Source: Candidatus Nitrotoga arctica (GTDB taxonomy: Bacteria > Pseudomonadota > Gammaproteobacteria > Burkholderiales > Gallionellaceae). Taken from it: a DNA stretch of 64,000 nucleotides. This document shows, in pieces, positions 55,894 through 64,000 of the stretch (positions are counted from its first letter, which is position 1; each line of letters starts with the position of its first letter). The notes under the pieces are model-generated. The model was not told the DNA's origin, ran no database searches, and saw nothing but the letters and a program-made list of their open reading frames with translations. The stretch is taken from NCBI RefSeq assembly GCF_918378365.1, contig NZ_OU912926.1, forward strand, positions 2,046,001 through 2,110,000, in the 5' to 3' direction. Position numbers and translations under genes: made by a program.

Positions 55894-57621
55894 TTAATCA
55901 GCGTTCAATTTTTCCAGCAACTCACGTATTTTTAGCGGATCATTAGCACGCAATATTCTTTGCGTCAGCGTAACAAGCTCTGGCAGGCTTGTGTTAAGTA
56001 CACACTGTTTCACACTGAGCAGCTGCGCTGAATTCATGGAAAATTGACGCAAGCCGAGACCGAGCAGCAGGCGAGCGTAGTCGGCATTACCGGCCATTTC
56101 TCCACATACCGAAATCGGAATGCCAGCCTTATTGGCGTTACCAATGACATGCGCCAGCAAGTATAAAACAGCGGGATGGAGCGGATCATACAGGTGGGCC
56201 ACCTCTTCATCCGTGCGGTCTATTGCCAGCGTATACTGGATCAAGTCGTTGGTACCGATGGAGAGGAAATCCAGTTTCTTGATAAATACGTCGAGCACCA
56301 GAGCGGCTGCAGGAATTTCTATCATGCCGCCAATTTGTATTTCACGATTATAAGGGATGCCCTCATCATCCAGGCCTTGCTTGGCATGAACGATGAATTG
56401 CAGCGTCTGGTTGATCTCCGACACACCGGAAAGCATGGGTATCAGTATTTTTACGTTGCCATAGTGCGAAGCGCGTAGCAAGGCACGTAATTGAGTACGA
56501 AACAATTGCGGCTCAACCAGGCACAGCCGGATAGCGCGCAACCCTAATGCGGGGTTGCTGGCAACACGTTGGGCACCATTAAGTTGTTTGTCCGCACCAA
56601 GATCAAAGGTACGAATGGTTACAGGCAGTCCTTTCATTCCTTCTGCCACAGTGCGGTAAGCTACAAATTGTTCTTCTTCATCCGGCAGGACATCACGATT
56701 AAGGAACAAAAATTCGCTGCGGAATAAGCCTATACCGGTGGCGCCATTTTCATAAACTTCCGCCAAGTCGTGTGGAAGCTCAATATTCGCGTGCAGCTCA
56801 ATAGCGGTGCCGTCCAGTGTATTGGCAGGCGTGGATTTGAGGCACTTCAGTTTTTTCCGTTTTTCTTCCCATTGGTTCTGAAACAGTTTGTATTGGACAA
56901 GAACTTGTTCATCCGGGTTAACAATAACAACACCTTGCCCACCATCCACGATAAGCAGATCGTTCTCACGCATCAACTGGCGCGCACGATGCAAACCCAC
57001 CACACAGGGCGTACTCAGACCACGCGCTATGATGGCGGTGTGCGAGGTGGCACCGCCCAAATCAGTAAGGATGGCGGAAAATTGGTGCGGCTTGAGTTGG
57101 ATCAAATCAGCCGGACTAATATCGTGCGCTACCAAAATCATTTTCACGCCAGGCATGGTGGCAGGCGGGAGGTAGCCCGGCTGGCCGGTAAGCTTCTTAA
57201 GCACGCGCTCTACTACCTGCACTACGTCAGTTTTACGTTCACGCAGATAGACATCGTCAAACGCCTCGAATTGAGCTACCAGAGCATCCATCTGTATCTT
57301 GAGCGCCCATTCTGCATTGCATTGTTCACGCTCTATCATTTTGCGCGATGCCTGGTCGATATGCTCATCAGCCAAGATCATCAAATGCAGATCGAGAAAA
57401 GCATCGAACTCGGCAGCTGCATGCAGCGGACGATTGCTGCGCAATCCGGCTAGTTCTTGGCGCGTGCTTTCCATCGCAGCGTCGAAGCGCGCAACTTCTT
57501 CATGCACCAGATACTTGGGCATCACATAGTGCACGACTTCTAACACCGTGTGCGAAAGAAGATGAGCATGGCCGATGGCAATACCACTGGAGACTGGAAT
57601 GCCATGCAGGGTAAAACTCAT
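55894..57621 (-). CDS. ptsI: Phosphoenolpyruvate--protein phosphotransferase (Enzyme I)
   Basis: 575 aa. Phosphoryl-His194 in LGGATSHTAIIARGLSTPC; PEP-binding barrel with GIGLFRSEFLFL, GANRVASNPALGLR-like RVASNPALGLRAIRL, EIQIGGMIEIPAAAL, FSIGTNDLIQYTLAIDR and VCGEMAGN. Transfers phosphate from PEP to HPr. Overlaps the HPr gene by 4 bp. No sugar permease in the window, so this is probably a regulatory PTS. Confidence 0.96.
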   Translation of the reverse strand: MSFTLHGIPVSSGIAIGHAHLLSHTVLEVVHYVMPKYLVHEEVARFDAAMESTRQELAGLRSNRPLHAAAEFDAFLDLHLMILADEHIDQASRKMIEREQCNAEWALKIQMDALVAQFEAFDDVYLRERKTDVVQVVERVLKKLTGQPGYLPPATMPGVKMILVAHDISPADLIQLKPHQFSAILTDLGGATSHTAIIARGLSTPCVVGLHRARQLMRENDLLIVDGGQGVVIVNPDEQVLVQYKLFQNQWEEKRKKLKCLKSTPANTLDGTAIELHANIELPHDLAEVYENGATGIGLFRSEFLFLNRDVLPDEEEQFVAYRTVAEGMKGLPVTIRTFDLGADKQLNGAQRVASNPALGLRAIRLCLVEPQLFRTQLRALLRASHYGNVKILIPMLSGVSEINQTLQFIVHAKQGLDDEGIPYNREIQIGGMIEIPAAALVLDVFIKKLDFLSIGTNDLIQYTLAIDRTDEEVAHLYDPLHPAVLYLLAHVIGNANKAGIPISVCGEMAGNADYARLLLGLGLRQFSMNSAQLLSVKQCVLNTSLPELVTLTQRILRANDPLKIRELLEKLNAD

Positions 57622-57887
57622 TCACCTTCTCCGAAATAATCATTAATCAGGGCAACGATTGCATCCATCGCCTCCCTCTCCTTTTCGCCGCTGGTTTCAA
57701 TGTTAATGGTGCTCCCTTTGGCAGCGGCCAGCATCATTACACCCATAATACTTTTTGCATTCACGCGCCGACCTGCACGTGTCATCCAAACCTCACAGGG
57801 AAACTTTGAGGCAAGCTGAGTCAGCTTGGACGAGGCACGCGCATGTAGCCCCAGCTTGTTAATGATTAGTGCATCTTGGTTCAACAT
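57618..57887 (-). CDS. ptsH: Phosphocarrier protein HPr
   Basis: 89 aa. Active-site His15 in KLGLHARAS and the regulatory Ser46 in NAKSIMGVMML, the site used by HPr kinase. Start at the Met before LNQDALIINK (57887), which lies within the end of the EIIA gene, so the two are translationally coupled. Confidence 0.95.
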   Translation of the reverse strand: MLNQDALIINKLGLHARASSKLTQLASKFPCEVWMTRAGRRVNAKSIMGVMMLAAAKGSTINIETSGEKEREAMDAIVALINDYFGEGE

Positions 57888-58284
57888 TACATCCCTCATC
57901 CGTATCCATTAAAACAATACATTCGCGCCCGCCTTCCAACGCCTTCTGAGCGACTTCGGCCAGCGGTTTGTGGCTATAACAAACTGCGCGCAACAGCATA
58001 GGCAGGTTTACTCCCGCCACACCTACTGCTCGACCAGGCTGAAACAGCCGCCGCCCGATGTTGCATGGCGTCGCGCCAATTAGGTCGGATAACACCAACA
58101 CTCCTTCTCCAGTATCCAATTGCGCTATGAGTTCCCGTCCCTCCTCTTCTTTACGCTGAGGGTCGTCATCTGCCAGAACCGACAATACCTTCAAATTAAG
58201 CGACACATCGCCCATGACATGCCGTACGCAATCCACCAGGCTAGCACCGAGACCATTGTGGGTTATCAATAAAATTCCGACCAC
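57859..58284 (-). CDS. Mannose-family PTS EIIA protein
   Basis: 141 aa. VGILLITHNGLGASLVDCV with the phosphoryl His9, then VLVLSDLIGATPCNI and VAGVNLPMLLRAV, typical of EIIA-Man domains. Together with HPr and Enzyme I it forms a phosphorelay without transporter that in Betaproteobacteria is believed to control carbon and energy functions. Confidence 0.93.
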   Translation of the reverse strand: MVGILLITHNGLGASLVDCVRHVMGDVSLNLKVLSVLADDDPQRKEEEGRELIAQLDTGEGVLVLSDLIGATPCNIGRRLFQPGRAVGVAGVNLPMLLRAVCYSHKPLAEVAQKALEGGRECIVLMDTDEGCNVEPRCTNH

Positions 58285-58342
58285 TTCAAATAACTCCTAA
58301 ACGATAAACATAAAACAAGAGAAAATAATCAGCAAACTTGAA

Positions 58343-59614
58343 TCACGCTTCCATTTCTTCTAGCTCTAACGCCGCCGCCAACAGTGCAATTCTAGCCACG
58401 ACAGCGTAGGCATAGAAACGGTTCGGCGTGTCGTCCGGAGCACAATCCGGATTAGGCAAAATACAGCTGGTATCGAACGCCAGCGGAACAAAATGCATGC
58501 CCGGTGCATTGAGATTCTCATCCACAGCGCGCCCGGTATGTACGCGATAAAAACCGCCCACTACGAAATGATCGACCATATATACCACCGGCTCGGCAAC
58601 TGCATCATTTATGCTCTCAAAGGTATATACGCCCTCCTGCACCAGCACATCGGAGACATGCATACCTTCTTTTACCACGGCCATTTTGTTGCGTTGTTTG
58701 CGGTTGAGGCTCCGCACTTCGCTGGCGTCCTTCACCGTCATGATACCCATACCATAAGTGCCAGCATCGGCCTTGACGATAACAAATGGAGCTTCCTTGA
58801 CGCCATATTCAGCATACTTCACTCGCATCTTCTGCAGAATGCTGTCCACATGCATGGCCAAACACTCCTCACTGGAACTCTGCTTAAAATCAACCTGACC
58901 GCAGCTAGCAAAATAGGGGTTAATCAGCCATGGATCTATGTCGAGTAGCTTGGCAAACTCGGCCGCAACACGGTCATAAGCGCTGAAATGTTGCGATTTC
59001 CGCCGCGTGGTCCAACCCGCCGCTAGCGGAGGAAGCGTGGTCTGTTCCAAATCCTTCAATATGTCCGGCACGCCAGCGGAAAGATCATTATTGAGCAGCA
59101 CCACGCAGGGGTCGAATTTGTCCAGTACCAAGCGATTCCCTTTACGCTGCAAAGGTTCCAGCGTGAGTGCGCTGCCATTGGGCAATGCCAGTTTGGTGGG
59201 CTGAGTAATTTCCGGCAACATGCTGCCAATACGCACATTCATACCTGCCCGTTTAAGAATCAGGGCGAGCTGGGCCACGTTTTGCAGGTAAAACGTGTTA
59301 CGTGTGTGATTCTCAGGGATCAGTAAAACACCACGAGCTTCCGGGCAAATTTTTTCAATTGCGCTTTGTGCAGCTTGTACACACAACGGCAAAAAATCTG
59401 GATTAAGATTGTTAAAGCCGCCCGGGAACAAATTAGTATCCACTGGTGCCAGCTTGAAACCACTATTGCGCAAATCCACCGAGGTGTAAAACGGAATGGT
59501 GCGCTCTGCCCATTGCGAGCGAAACCAATGCTCGATAGTGGGCTGTGCGTCGAGCATCCGCCGCTCAAGATCAAGCAGTGGACCATTTAAGGCGGTAGTA
59601 AGATGTGGAATCAT
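58343..59614 (-). CDS. gshA: Glutamate--cysteine ligase (T. ferrooxidans-type GshA)
   Basis: 423 aa. First step of glutathione synthesis, using cysteine. The proteobacterial TIGR02049-type enzyme is recognised by the N-terminal SVDLRNSGFKLAPVDTNLFP, GGFNNLNPDF, LLIPENHTRNTFYL, FVIVKADAGTYGMGIMTV and LVQEGVYTFES. The usual order in related genomes is gshA-gshB-EIIA-HPr-EI; here gshB is missing and the EIIA gene follows directly. Confidence 0.93.
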   Translation of the reverse strand: MIPHLTTALNGPLLDLERRMLDAQPTIEHWFRSQWAERTIPFYTSVDLRNSGFKLAPVDTNLFPGGFNNLNPDFLPLCVQAAQSAIEKICPEARGVLLIPENHTRNTFYLQNVAQLALILKRAGMNVRIGSMLPEITQPTKLALPNGSALTLEPLQRKGNRLVLDKFDPCVVLLNNDLSAGVPDILKDLEQTTLPPLAAGWTTRRKSQHFSAYDRVAAEFAKLLDIDPWLINPYFASCGQVDFKQSSSEECLAMHVDSILQKMRVKYAEYGVKEAPFVIVKADAGTYGMGIMTVKDASEVRSLNRKQRNKMAVVKEGMHVSDVLVQEGVYTFESINDAVAEPVVYMVDHFVVGGFYRVHTGRAVDENLNAPGMHFVPLAFDTSCILPNPDCAPDDTPNRFYAYAVVARIALLAAALELEEMEA

Positions 59615-59733
59615 AGTGTCTTTATATATGGACTATTAAGAAGAAATGCAAAGCGGGCATTGTAGCCCAGCCGCCCTGACCGGTGTGAGCCGCACACATG
59701 GTAGAATGTGCGCCTTAATTTTTTGAGTACGCC

Positions 59734-61332
59734 ATGTTATCTACCGCTAATATCACTATGCAATTCGGCGCCAAGCCGCTGTTCGAAAACGTTTCTGTAA
59801 AATTCGGCGATGGCAATCGCTATGGCCTGATTGGTGCAAATGGCTGCGGCAAATCCACCTTCATGAAAATTTTGGGCGGAGATTTGGCGCAAACTTCCGG
59901 TAATGTAATGCTGGACAAGGGTGAACGCCTCGGCAAGCTGCGTCAGGACCAATTCGCCTTTGAGGACAATACCGTATCAGAAGTAGTGATGATGGGGCAC
60001 GCCGAAATGTGGGAAGTCATGGTGGAGCGCGATGCAATCTATGCCAACCCGGATGCCAGCGAAGAAGATTACATGCACGCCGCCAACCTTGAGGCAAAAT
60101 TTGCCGAATTCGATGGCTACACGGCCGAAGCACGCGCGGGCGAATTACTGAACGGTGTGGGAATCCCCCAGGAGCTGCACAATGGGCCGATGCGTGCGAT
60201 AGCACCGGGTTTTAAATTACGTGTGCTGTTAGCTCAAGCACTGTTTGCCGATCCTGAAATTTTGTTGCTGGACGAACCGACCAACAACCTCGACATCAAC
60301 ACCATACGGTGGCTGGAAGACTTACTGAACGCCCGTAAAAGCACCATGGTGATCATTTCGCATGATCGCCACTTCCTGAACAGCGTGTGTACCCATATGT
60401 CCGATCTGGACTACGGCAAAATCACCACTTTCCCCGGCAATTATGACAATTACATGCTTGCCTCCTTGACCGTACGCACGCAGCTCGCCACCGACAACGC
60501 CCGCGCCAAGGAAAAGGTCGCGGAACTAAAAGCTTTCGTGGCACGCTTCTCGGCTAATGCATCAAAATCAACCCAGGCACAATCCAGAGCGAAACAGATT
60601 GACAAAATAAAAATCGAAGACATTAAGCCATCTACCCGCCAGTACCCCTTCATCCGCTTTGACTATGATGAGCGGGAGAAACTACATCGCATTGCGGTGG
60701 AAGTGCAAAAGATGAGCAAAGGTTTTGATCGCCCGCTATTTTCTAATTTTAATTTCCGTGTTGAAGCCGGTGAGCGCGTCGCCATCATCGGCCCCAACGG
60801 TATTGGAAAAACTACATTACTACGCTGCCTGGCGGGCGGCCTTGAAGTGGATAACGGCACCATTAAATGGACAGACAAGGCCAACGTCGGGTACTTCGCA
60901 CAAGATCACGCACATGACTTCGCCAAAGATGAGGTACTTACCGATTGGATGACCTATTGGAGACGCGAGGGAGATGACGACCAAAAGGTACGCAGCGTTC
61001 TCGGACGTTTGCTGTTCTCCGGTGACGATGTCAAAAAAAGTGTAAAGGTGCTGTCCGGTGGCGAAAAAGGACGCATGATGTTCGGCAAACTCATGCTGCA
61101 AAGACCCAACGTATTGTTAATGGATGAGCCAACCAACCACCTTGACATGGAATCCATCGAGTCGCTCAACACCGCGCTGACTGAGTACAAAGGCACACTA
61201 ATATTTGTAAGTCATGACCGCGAATTTGTAACTTCACTCGCTACACGCATTCTCGAAATCACCCCACAAGGTGTATCCGACTATCATGGTACGTATGAGG
61301 AATATCTGCGTGATCAGGGCGTGGCAACTTGA
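59734..61332 (+). CDS. ABC-F family ATPase (YbiT-like)
   Basis: 532 aa, two ABC domains in tandem without TM segments. First Walker [10 protein letters not shown] and signature-like [15 protein letters not shown], then [11 protein letters not shown]; second Walker [10 protein letters not shown], signature [14 protein letters not shown] and [11 protein letters not shown]. The PtIM linker ([20 protein letters not shown]) lies between. ABC-F proteins act on ribosomes to relieve stalled states. The last ~30 bp are part of a segment duplicated at 63.4 kb. Confidence 0.94.
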   Translation: MLSTANITMQFGAKPLFENVSVKFGDGNRYGLIGANGCGKSTFMKILGGDLAQTSGNVMLDKGERLGKLRQDQFAFEDNTVSEVVMMGHAEMWEVMVERDAIYANPDASEEDYMHAANLEAKFAEFDGYTAEARAGELLNGVGIPQELHNGPMRAIAPGFKLRVLLAQALFADPEILLLDEPTNNLDINTIRWLEDLLNARKSTMVIISHDRHFLNSVCTHMSDLDYGKITTFPGNYDNYMLASLTVRTQLATDNARAKEKVAELKAFVARFSANASKSTQAQSRAKQIDKIKIEDIKPSTRQYPFIRFDYDEREKLHRIAVEVQKMSKGFDRPLFSNFNFRVEAGERVAIIGPNGIGKTTLLRCLAGGLEVDNGTIKWTDKANVGYFAQDHAHDFAKDEVLTDWMTYWRREGDDDQKVRSVLGRLLFSGDDVKKSVKVLSGGEKGRMMFGKLMLQRPNVLLMDEPTNHLDMESIESLNTALTEYKGTLIFVSHDREFVTSLATRILEITPQGVSDYHGTYEEYLRDQGVAT

Positions 61333-61400
61333 ATCTGCTCCTAGCCTTACAGTGACATGTCCTGCCAGAATGAAAAATTCGCGTTGTTTCGGCTAGATAC
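61300..61400. repeat. Direct repeat, copy 1, first part
   Basis: The end of the ABC-F gene and the following spacer (61300-61400) recur, diverged, at 63430-63531, sharing stretches such as TATCT.CGT.ATCAGG, GTGGCAAC and CTGCCAGAATGAAAAA. Together with 61722-61822 this shows that an ABC-F-end/higBA segment was duplicated on the far side of the HEPN-like gene. Confidence 0.85.
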
Positions 61401-61419
61401 ATGCATAGATCGATAGCAC

Positions 61420-61479
61420 CTCTACTTTAAGTGGTCAGACGGCGATATTTATGATGTGGAAATTGTGGACTATCACTAA
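61420..61479 (+). pseudogene. Truncated higB toxin (C-terminal 19 codons only)
   Basis: The frame ending at the TAA 61477-61479 reads LYFKWSDGDIYDVEIVDYH, which is the conserved C-terminal strand region of HigB/RelE-type toxins. Everything upstream is lost. It lies 11 bp before the intact higA gene, in the normal higBA order. Confidence 0.75.
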
Positions 61480-61490
61480 AGGAAAATACG

Positions 61491-61820
61491 ATGACTCAAA
61501 AATTACTCGACCCTATTCCCCCCGGCGAGATTTTGCTGGAAGAATTCATGAAGCCCATGGGCGTCAGCATCAATGCCTTATCAAGGGATGTAAGTGTGCC
61601 GCCCAATCGAATCAGTGAAATTGTGAACGGCAAGCGCTCGATCACTGCCGATACTGCATTGCGCCTTGGCAAGTATTTCGGCGTATCCCCGGAAATCTGG
61701 CTCGATCTGCAAAGCGATTACGACATCCGCATGGCACAGCGCACCGTCTGGCCGCAGATTGAGCCGCTTGTCCGCGCCCATACAGCAAAAGTGTTGGCGC
61801 CGGCGCCAATCAGTCAGTAA
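61491..61820 (+). CDS. higA: HigA-family XRE antitoxin
   Basis: 109 aa. PIPPGEILLEEFMKPMGVSI is the HigA hallmark, followed by the helix-turn-helix NALSRDVSVPPNRISEIVNG and ALRLGKYFGVSPEIWLDLQS. Normally neutralises HigB and represses the operon; its toxin here is truncated, so it is an orphan antitoxin. Ribosome site AAAGGAAAA. A diverged copy of its 3' end lies at 63541-63639. Confidence 0.92.
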   Translation: MTQKLLDPIPPGEILLEEFMKPMGVSINALSRDVSVPPNRISEIVNGKRSITADTALRLGKYFGVSPEIWLDLQSDYDIRMAQRTVWPQIEPLVRAHTAKVLAPAPISQ

Positions 61821-61824
61821 CTTA

Positions 61825-63186
61825 CTACCCCACCCTCTTGACTTGACGACGCATATACGCATCGTTGATGATCGGTACCTGTGCCTGAGCCGGCTGTTGA
61901 AACGCTGGTTTCAACTGGGCTTCTAGGTGTCTTATGCGCACAGCGATGTGTTTTCGTATTTCCGACAGGTTTCCTTCATACTCCCCAGCACACAACCTTA
62001 TGGAATCTGTAGGCCAGTCTAGGGTACTCATAATAGGATCAGTTTGCATCGACGGTTTCGTTTGCAGTGTTCCAGGGCGGAGAGTACAGTGCCATGCGAT
62101 CAGCTCTGGCTGCAACTGAGCACCAGTTAGCCAGGTTAACTCACCCCAAGCCCCGCCGTTTCGAGAAATCACATAGTCTGCCTTTGAAGCCAGATGGTCG
62201 GTAATATTCCGCAACTTTCGGAATTCTTGGGTGAACTCGCGTAGCGGTGGAATACCACCCTTTGTGTTGCCAAACTTAATGCCGGGCATCTGTGTATACA
62301 TCATGCTAAAACGATCAACAGCATCGACGAACCCCCAAGCATCAATAAAGACGTGAGCGAAAACATCTGGGGTATCATTTGACGCAGGCGGATTCAGCGC
62401 CAAATGGGTCAGTGCATCTCTAAGTCGACTGTACGTAACATCCAATATCTCTACGGCATGTCGGATTCCGTCCAAGAAGAATGCTTTCTTCCGCTCGAAA
62501 TTGACGGGAATCCGCCTCAGTACCGAGTCACGCCCAAGTAGCAGATACTCCGACCCTCGGATCGGCAAGAGTTGTTCTTCGTCTGGCTGATCTGGTGCGA
62601 TCATGGCTTCCTCTGGCATCGATGTATCATGTCGACGATGCATGCCAGACTTCTCCTTCATCACATAGTTCGCGGCATAACCTAATGCATCAAGAACTTC
62701 AGTTATGGCAGCGTGAGACATAAGGGATGGATCCACCAACTCATGCACGTAGCGCCATTTTACAAATGGTGCGTCTCCCACGTGCGCTAGCGCCTCCACG
62801 AACAACTCAATTCGTCTGTCCGAGGCATCTAGCAACGGTACCTCCGTTTTGTTGCGAAACATCCCAGCAATAAGAGCCTGATGCTCTAGAGGTATTTTTT
62901 CCCATAGGTGCCCGAGGCGATGTCCAGACTTGTGCTTTGAAGAAGGCTCTTCGCTCTCGGCTCTCTCCAACATCAAGAAAAACTTGAAAAACAGCTCTAT
63001 AGCAAAGCTGGAACACACAATTGCAGGAAAAGAAAGCTCGGGACGATCTGTCTTTTTGCCATGGCTGCTAATTAGTAAACCAGAATGTGCGTATGCGGTT
63101 GCTATTGCATAAAGCGCCGCGTAGTCCACTTGTGATTCGCCGGGAATTAGTAAGAGTGAGGGAATTGCGGGGTAAGTTGTCATCAT
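61825..63186 (-). CDS. Unknown protein with HEPN-like features
   Basis: 453 aa, soluble. Not assigned to a named family. Residues 20-100 (SFPAIVCSSFAIELFFKFFL, SKHKSGHRLGHLWEKI) resemble HEPN/helical nucleotide-toxin folds in which a helix carries an ExxxK-like face. Residues 319-334 contain FRKLRNITDH with Arg326-Asn327 and His331, the R-N-x3-H motif of HEPN RNases. Flanked on both sides by copies of the same ABC-F/higBA segment, and converging 5 bp from higA. Possible defence or toxin role is inference. Confidence 0.6.
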   Translation of the reverse strand: MMTTYPAIPSLLLIPGESQVDYAALYAIATAYAHSGLLISSHGKKTDRPELSFPAIVCSSFAIELFFKFFLMLERAESEEPSSKHKSGHRLGHLWEKIPLEHQALIAGMFRNKTEVPLLDASDRRIELFVEALAHVGDAPFVKWRYVHELVDPSLMSHAAITEVLDALGYAANYVMKEKSGMHRRHDTSMPEEAMIAPDQPDEEQLLPIRGSEYLLLGRDSVLRRIPVNFERKKAFFLDGIRHAVEILDVTYSRLRDALTHLALNPPASNDTPDVFAHVFIDAWGFVDAVDRFSMMYTQMPGIKFGNTKGGIPPLREFTQEFRKLRNITDHLASKADYVISRNGGAWGELTWLTGAQLQPELIAWHCTLRPGTLQTKPSMQTDPIMSTLDWPTDSIRLCAGEYEGNLSEIRKHIAVRIRHLEAQLKPAFQQPAQAQVPIINDAYMRRQVKRVG

Positions 63187-63243
63187 AAAAGCATAGCATC
63201 AACGCCCAACTAATGCCTGTCAACTAGCGACTGCGCGTTTTTT

Positions 63244-63443
63244 CTCACCAACACCTTGGGAGAAGCGTACGAAATAACCGGCCTGCCGCTGTTTACCAAT
63301 GACTGGCAGAAGAAGCTAGCAGCGCCAACCAAGTAAAGGAGGAAATACCAGTGATGGTAGTGCTGGGCAATCTGCCGTACTCCTACGAATCAGAGAATAA
63401 CGGCGCCTGGTTTGCTGGACTGCTGCGCGGCATATCTACGTAA
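63244..63443 (+). pseudogene. Remnant of a helicase/N6-adenine methylase restriction gene
   Basis: One frame gives LTNTLGEAYEITGLPLFTND; after a frameshift another gives NQVKEEIPVMVVLGNLPYS then ENNGAWFAGLLRG. This matches type ISP-like restriction-methylase proteins, where the catalytic motif is NPPY; here it is NLPY. Short, frameshifted and truncated at both ends. The fused end at about 63430 abuts the duplicated ABC-F/higBA segment. Confidence 0.65.
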
Positions 63444-63639
63444 TCAGGAGGTGGCAACATGAATCCACTCGTAGCTTTACATTGACATACCCTGCCAGAA
63501 TGAAAAAATTCGCGTTATTTCGGCTAGAGACACGCCCTACAACATCCCCATGGCACAGCGCACCGTTTGATTGCAGATTGAGCTGCTTGTCCGCGCCCAT
63601 ACAGCAAAAGTGTTGGCGCAGGCGCCAATCAGCTAGTAA
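63430..63639. repeat. Direct repeat, copy 2: deleted copy of the ABC-F-end/higBA segment
   Basis: 63430-63531 matches 61300-61400 and 63541-63639 matches 61722-61822 (shared CATGGCACAGCGCACCGT, CTTGTCCGCGCCCATACAG, CAAAAGTGTTGGCGC), with about 320 bp of higB/higA missing between. The remaining higA tail has an early stop (ACCGTTTGA), so it codes for nothing. Confidence 0.85.
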
Positions 63640-63900
63640 TCAAATGGCAGACAGACGCTCAACCGTGTCCGGGTAGCGCTCAACCATACGGATCAAAATT
63701 GCAGCTTGGGCATTCGGACTGGCTCGGCCTTATTCTCAGTTTTCCAGTGTGCGTTCGTTAGTACGCAGGTATCTGGCGAATACGGTTTGCGACAGGTGCA
63801 ACTTCTCCCGCAGACTGAGCAACTCTTCCGGGGTGATGGTGAGCGCAGGTTTCTTTTCAACTACATGCTGGCGCAAGGTGATCTTGCCTCGCGGTGCCAT
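63640..63900 (-). pseudogene. XRE antitoxin-like gene with two internal stops
   Basis: On the minus strand the frame reads ITPEELLSLREKLHLSQTVF then ARYLRTNERTLEN, two stops, and GRASPNAQAAILIRMVERYP then DTVERLSAI. The expected WEQ between is TGA GAA TAA here (63730-63738), i.e. Trp and Gln codons mutated to stops. This is the helix-turn-helix of HigA/MqsA-type antitoxins. The 5' end, above 63900, is also poorly preserved. Confidence 0.75.
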
Positions 63901-64000
63901 TGGGCTATCTGGGCGGCTGATGTATGTCCAGCCATTCCGGCTAGTCAGATCGCGAAACGTTACGAGGTCTCATAGACAATCATTTACAATGGTGCCCCTT

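Noticed and set aside
56770..57453. 227-codon plus-strand frame opposite ptsI
   Set aside because: Shadow of ptsI; no recognisable domain and no ribosome site.
1..64000. CRISPR arrays, rRNA genes, prophage structural genes
   Set aside because: No regularly spaced direct repeats, no rRNA sequence and no capsid, tail or terminase genes were seen; the HK97-fold protein at 44.7 kb is an encapsulin by its operon and motifs, not a phage capsid.

Overview
The window looks like chromosomal DNA of a Betaproteobacterium, probably Nitrosomonadales (Gallionellaceae/Nitrosomonadaceae-like). This is inferred from gene content: glnE, metX-metW-ampG, a regulatory PTS next to the T. ferrooxidans-type gshA, cysTWA-cysB, and moderate GC. 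No rRNA is present and the genus cannot be fixed from the sequence alone. Recently active insertion sequences and decayed toxin-antitoxin, integrase and restriction genes show an actively rearranging accessory genome.

Layout. 1-4.8 kb: 3' part of glnE, a GmrSD-type (DUF262/DUF1524) nuclease gene and a TacAT-like toxin-antitoxin pair with a clear promoter/operator. 4.8-8.7 kb, minus strand: DUF1853, a methyltransferase and acs. 9-15.6 kb, plus strand: DUF3617 and a tripartite RND efflux operon (outer-membrane lipoprotein, adaptor, permease). 15.6-20.7 kb, minus strand: DUF815 ATPase with a tiny membrane protein upstream, an integrase remnant beside tRNA-His, tRNA-Arg and tRNA-Pro, then pgsA, uvrC and a family-5 UDG. 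21-25 kb: small genes (EF-hand, DUF1993, glycine-zipper, YajD-like HNH, DUF2325). 25-30.5 kb, minus strand: two sulfate-binding protein genes, an EAL protein directly behind one of them, an alginate_exp porin, a molbindin and an unknown 84-aa protein. 30.8-33.8 kb: metX-metW-ampG. 34-41.4 kb: FecI/FecR/TonB-receptor iron uptake with an IS110 inserted cleanly in the receptor gene, followed by a PepSY membrane protein. 41.9 kb: CDF transporter.

The most notable locus is 42.9-48.0 kb (minus strand): serine O-acetyltransferase, an XRE regulator split by an IS30-family element, a Family 2A encapsulin shell protein and a cysteine desulfurase with a long disordered N-terminal extension. Adjacent genes overlap by a few bases where not interrupted. 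This is the architecture of the sulfur-storing encapsulin nanocompartment: SAT feeds cysteine synthesis, the desulfurase takes sulfur from cysteine, and the shell holds it. It sits in a window rich in sulfur genes: two sbp genes, cysTWA-cysB (52-56 kb), metX/metW and gshA.

48.5-61.3 kb holds ald, a class II glutamine amidotransferase, several tiny proteins, a Fur-box-like site, cysTWA-cysB, ptsI-ptsH-EIIA(Man), gshA and an ABC-F ATPase. 61.3-64 kb is a graveyard of accessory genes: a truncated higB with intact higA, a 453-aa HEPN-like protein bracketed by a diverged duplication of the ABC-F/higBA segment, a frameshifted DNA-methylase remnant, and an XRE antitoxin with two internal stops.
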